Of a stretch of 60,000 bases of DNA, positions 58,959 through 60,000 are shown piece after piece (the stretch's first letter is position 1; each line of letters opens with the position of its first letter). This DNA is from Hydractinia symbiolongicarpus (Eukaryota > Cnidaria > Hydrozoa > Anthoathecata > Hydractiniidae). The translations under genes were made by a program, and so were the position numbers. The stretch is from NCBI RefSeq assembly GCF_029227915.1, contig NC_079886.1, positions 15,788,501 to 15,848,500 on the forward strand, given 5' to 3'. The notes below the pieces were generated by a model. It saw nothing but the letters and a program-made list of their open reading frames with translations. It did not search any database and had not been told where the DNA came from.

Positions 58959-60000
58959 GTATGCAATGGTTAATTGTTTTGCTTTATATGACCTAGGAGG
59001 ATGGAGAGAAAGAAGGTGGCACACCTTTTAAATTTTTTATCACATAAGGTCGTCTTTCAAATGATTGTAAAGTTTTTGGCGGTTTAGCGCATACATTATG
59101 TGGCATTTAAAAATACTGAAACTTATTTCGTGTACGATCAAAACAAAGTTAATTAAGGTTAAGTAAATAATTTATATTCTCCTCATGGATCAAAAATATG
59201 GCGAAAATTTTCTAACAAAAAAGAGTAGCTATGTGCAAACAGCTTTAGCAAAAACATGTGGTTATTTAGAGACTCGTGTAGTTTTTGTGCTAGCACTTCC
59301 ATGCATAAAGCATCTAAAAAGCCAGGAGTCAAAGAAATTTGGGGAAAAAATAAGTCTACAGTTCTTTCATAAATCATCATATTTTTCTAAATAAAACATT
59401 TGCAATATTGTAACATACAATATATAATTGTTGGAACAAATCATGCTATAAGAAGCTACAGTTTGGTAAATGGCAGATGATTATTAATATAAGCATTTTA
59501 AGGCCTTTGAAGGGAAACTAAGCATCCGGTTAAGCCAGCAGTTTCTTAAAATTTTGATAATTTGAAAATGTTTTTCCTTTTTTTACCGTGAAAAATCTTT
59601 TAAGATCAAAAGGCAAAAGCTTTATAAACTGTGTTTTTATAAAAAATGTTTATAACACGTAGTCTTAGCTAGCAATTCAGGTTACAACCTCAGTAAGGTT
59701 TGTGATAAACAATATTCAGTATGAGCTATGCATCCCTTACGATTTGGGAAACCATCCTCAGCAAAAGTATATTTTATTTTACAACTAGACAACAGCCTTA
59801 TGTTGTGGAGACCAATCCAACAACGTCTTCAGCTCTCACAAAAAATATTTTTTCGTTGTAAACAAACTTAATGCCAATTCAAGTATCGCCTCATAACTGG
59901 GAATTGGAACCTCCACAAACAAAATATATAACAAAAAAAATGAAAGAAATTGTATAGACTAGTGCCTAGTACACGTCTTTTTCATATATTATATATATTT

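Overview
The window is strongly AT-rich animal nuclear DNA with multi-exon genes, GT-AG introns and dense transposon debris. Two conserved metazoan genes on the + strand frame it: a type I diacylglycerol kinase (window exons 2741-26698) and an amphiphysin/BIN1 N-BAR-SH3 gene (47505 to beyond the right edge). A single-exon MFS transporter lies between them on the - strand. Conserved domains, a very AT-rich background and many CR1/RTE-like, Helitron, PIF/Harbinger, pogo/Tigger and Polinton-like remnants suggest an early-branching invertebrate, most likely a cnidarian (hydrozoan-like). That placement is inference.

Layout. 1-2740: upstream intron or flank with one TA-flanked MITE. 2741-26698: 23 DGK exons (815 codons including stop) whose reading frames join at every junction: recoverin-homology region, two EF-hands, two C1 fingers, DAGKc and DAGKa domains. 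Its introns hold a TIR element with an acidic ORF (4622-5497), a large TIR element (6031 to about 10715), a 13/18-bp minisatellite (13211-13780), a perfect 216-bp tandem duplication that copies most of one C1 exon (14799-15230), and a head-to-tail array of Helitron-like elements (about 18850-24359). 26699-32993: 3' flank, a long (AT)n tract, transposon-like ORF remnants and a Myb/SANT-like fragment. 32994-34298: MFS transporter, MFSD8-like, with a 180-190-bp direct repeat on each side. 34744-47504: transposon graveyard (pogo/Tigger ends and transposase fossil, HIRAN-like fragment, PIF/Harbinger-like element, Polinton-like fragment, CR1-like LINE, an inverted pair of tRNA-derived SINEs around a palindromic minisatellite). 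47505-58958: 13 amphiphysin exons giving a complete BAR domain, a proline-rich linker and the first half of the SH3 domain, which runs off the window.

The two conserved genes work in membrane biology: DGK turns diacylglycerol into phosphatidic acid under Ca2+ control, and amphiphysin bends membrane and recruits SH3 partners. Nothing in the sequence shows that they are co-regulated. The most unusual structures are the zero-gap Helitron array with six perfect CRE palindromes in or at the edge of it, the perfect partial exon duplication, four perfect short snap-back hairpins (one at the broken end of a LINE), and a 27-nt microexon carrying a zinc-ligand histidine.
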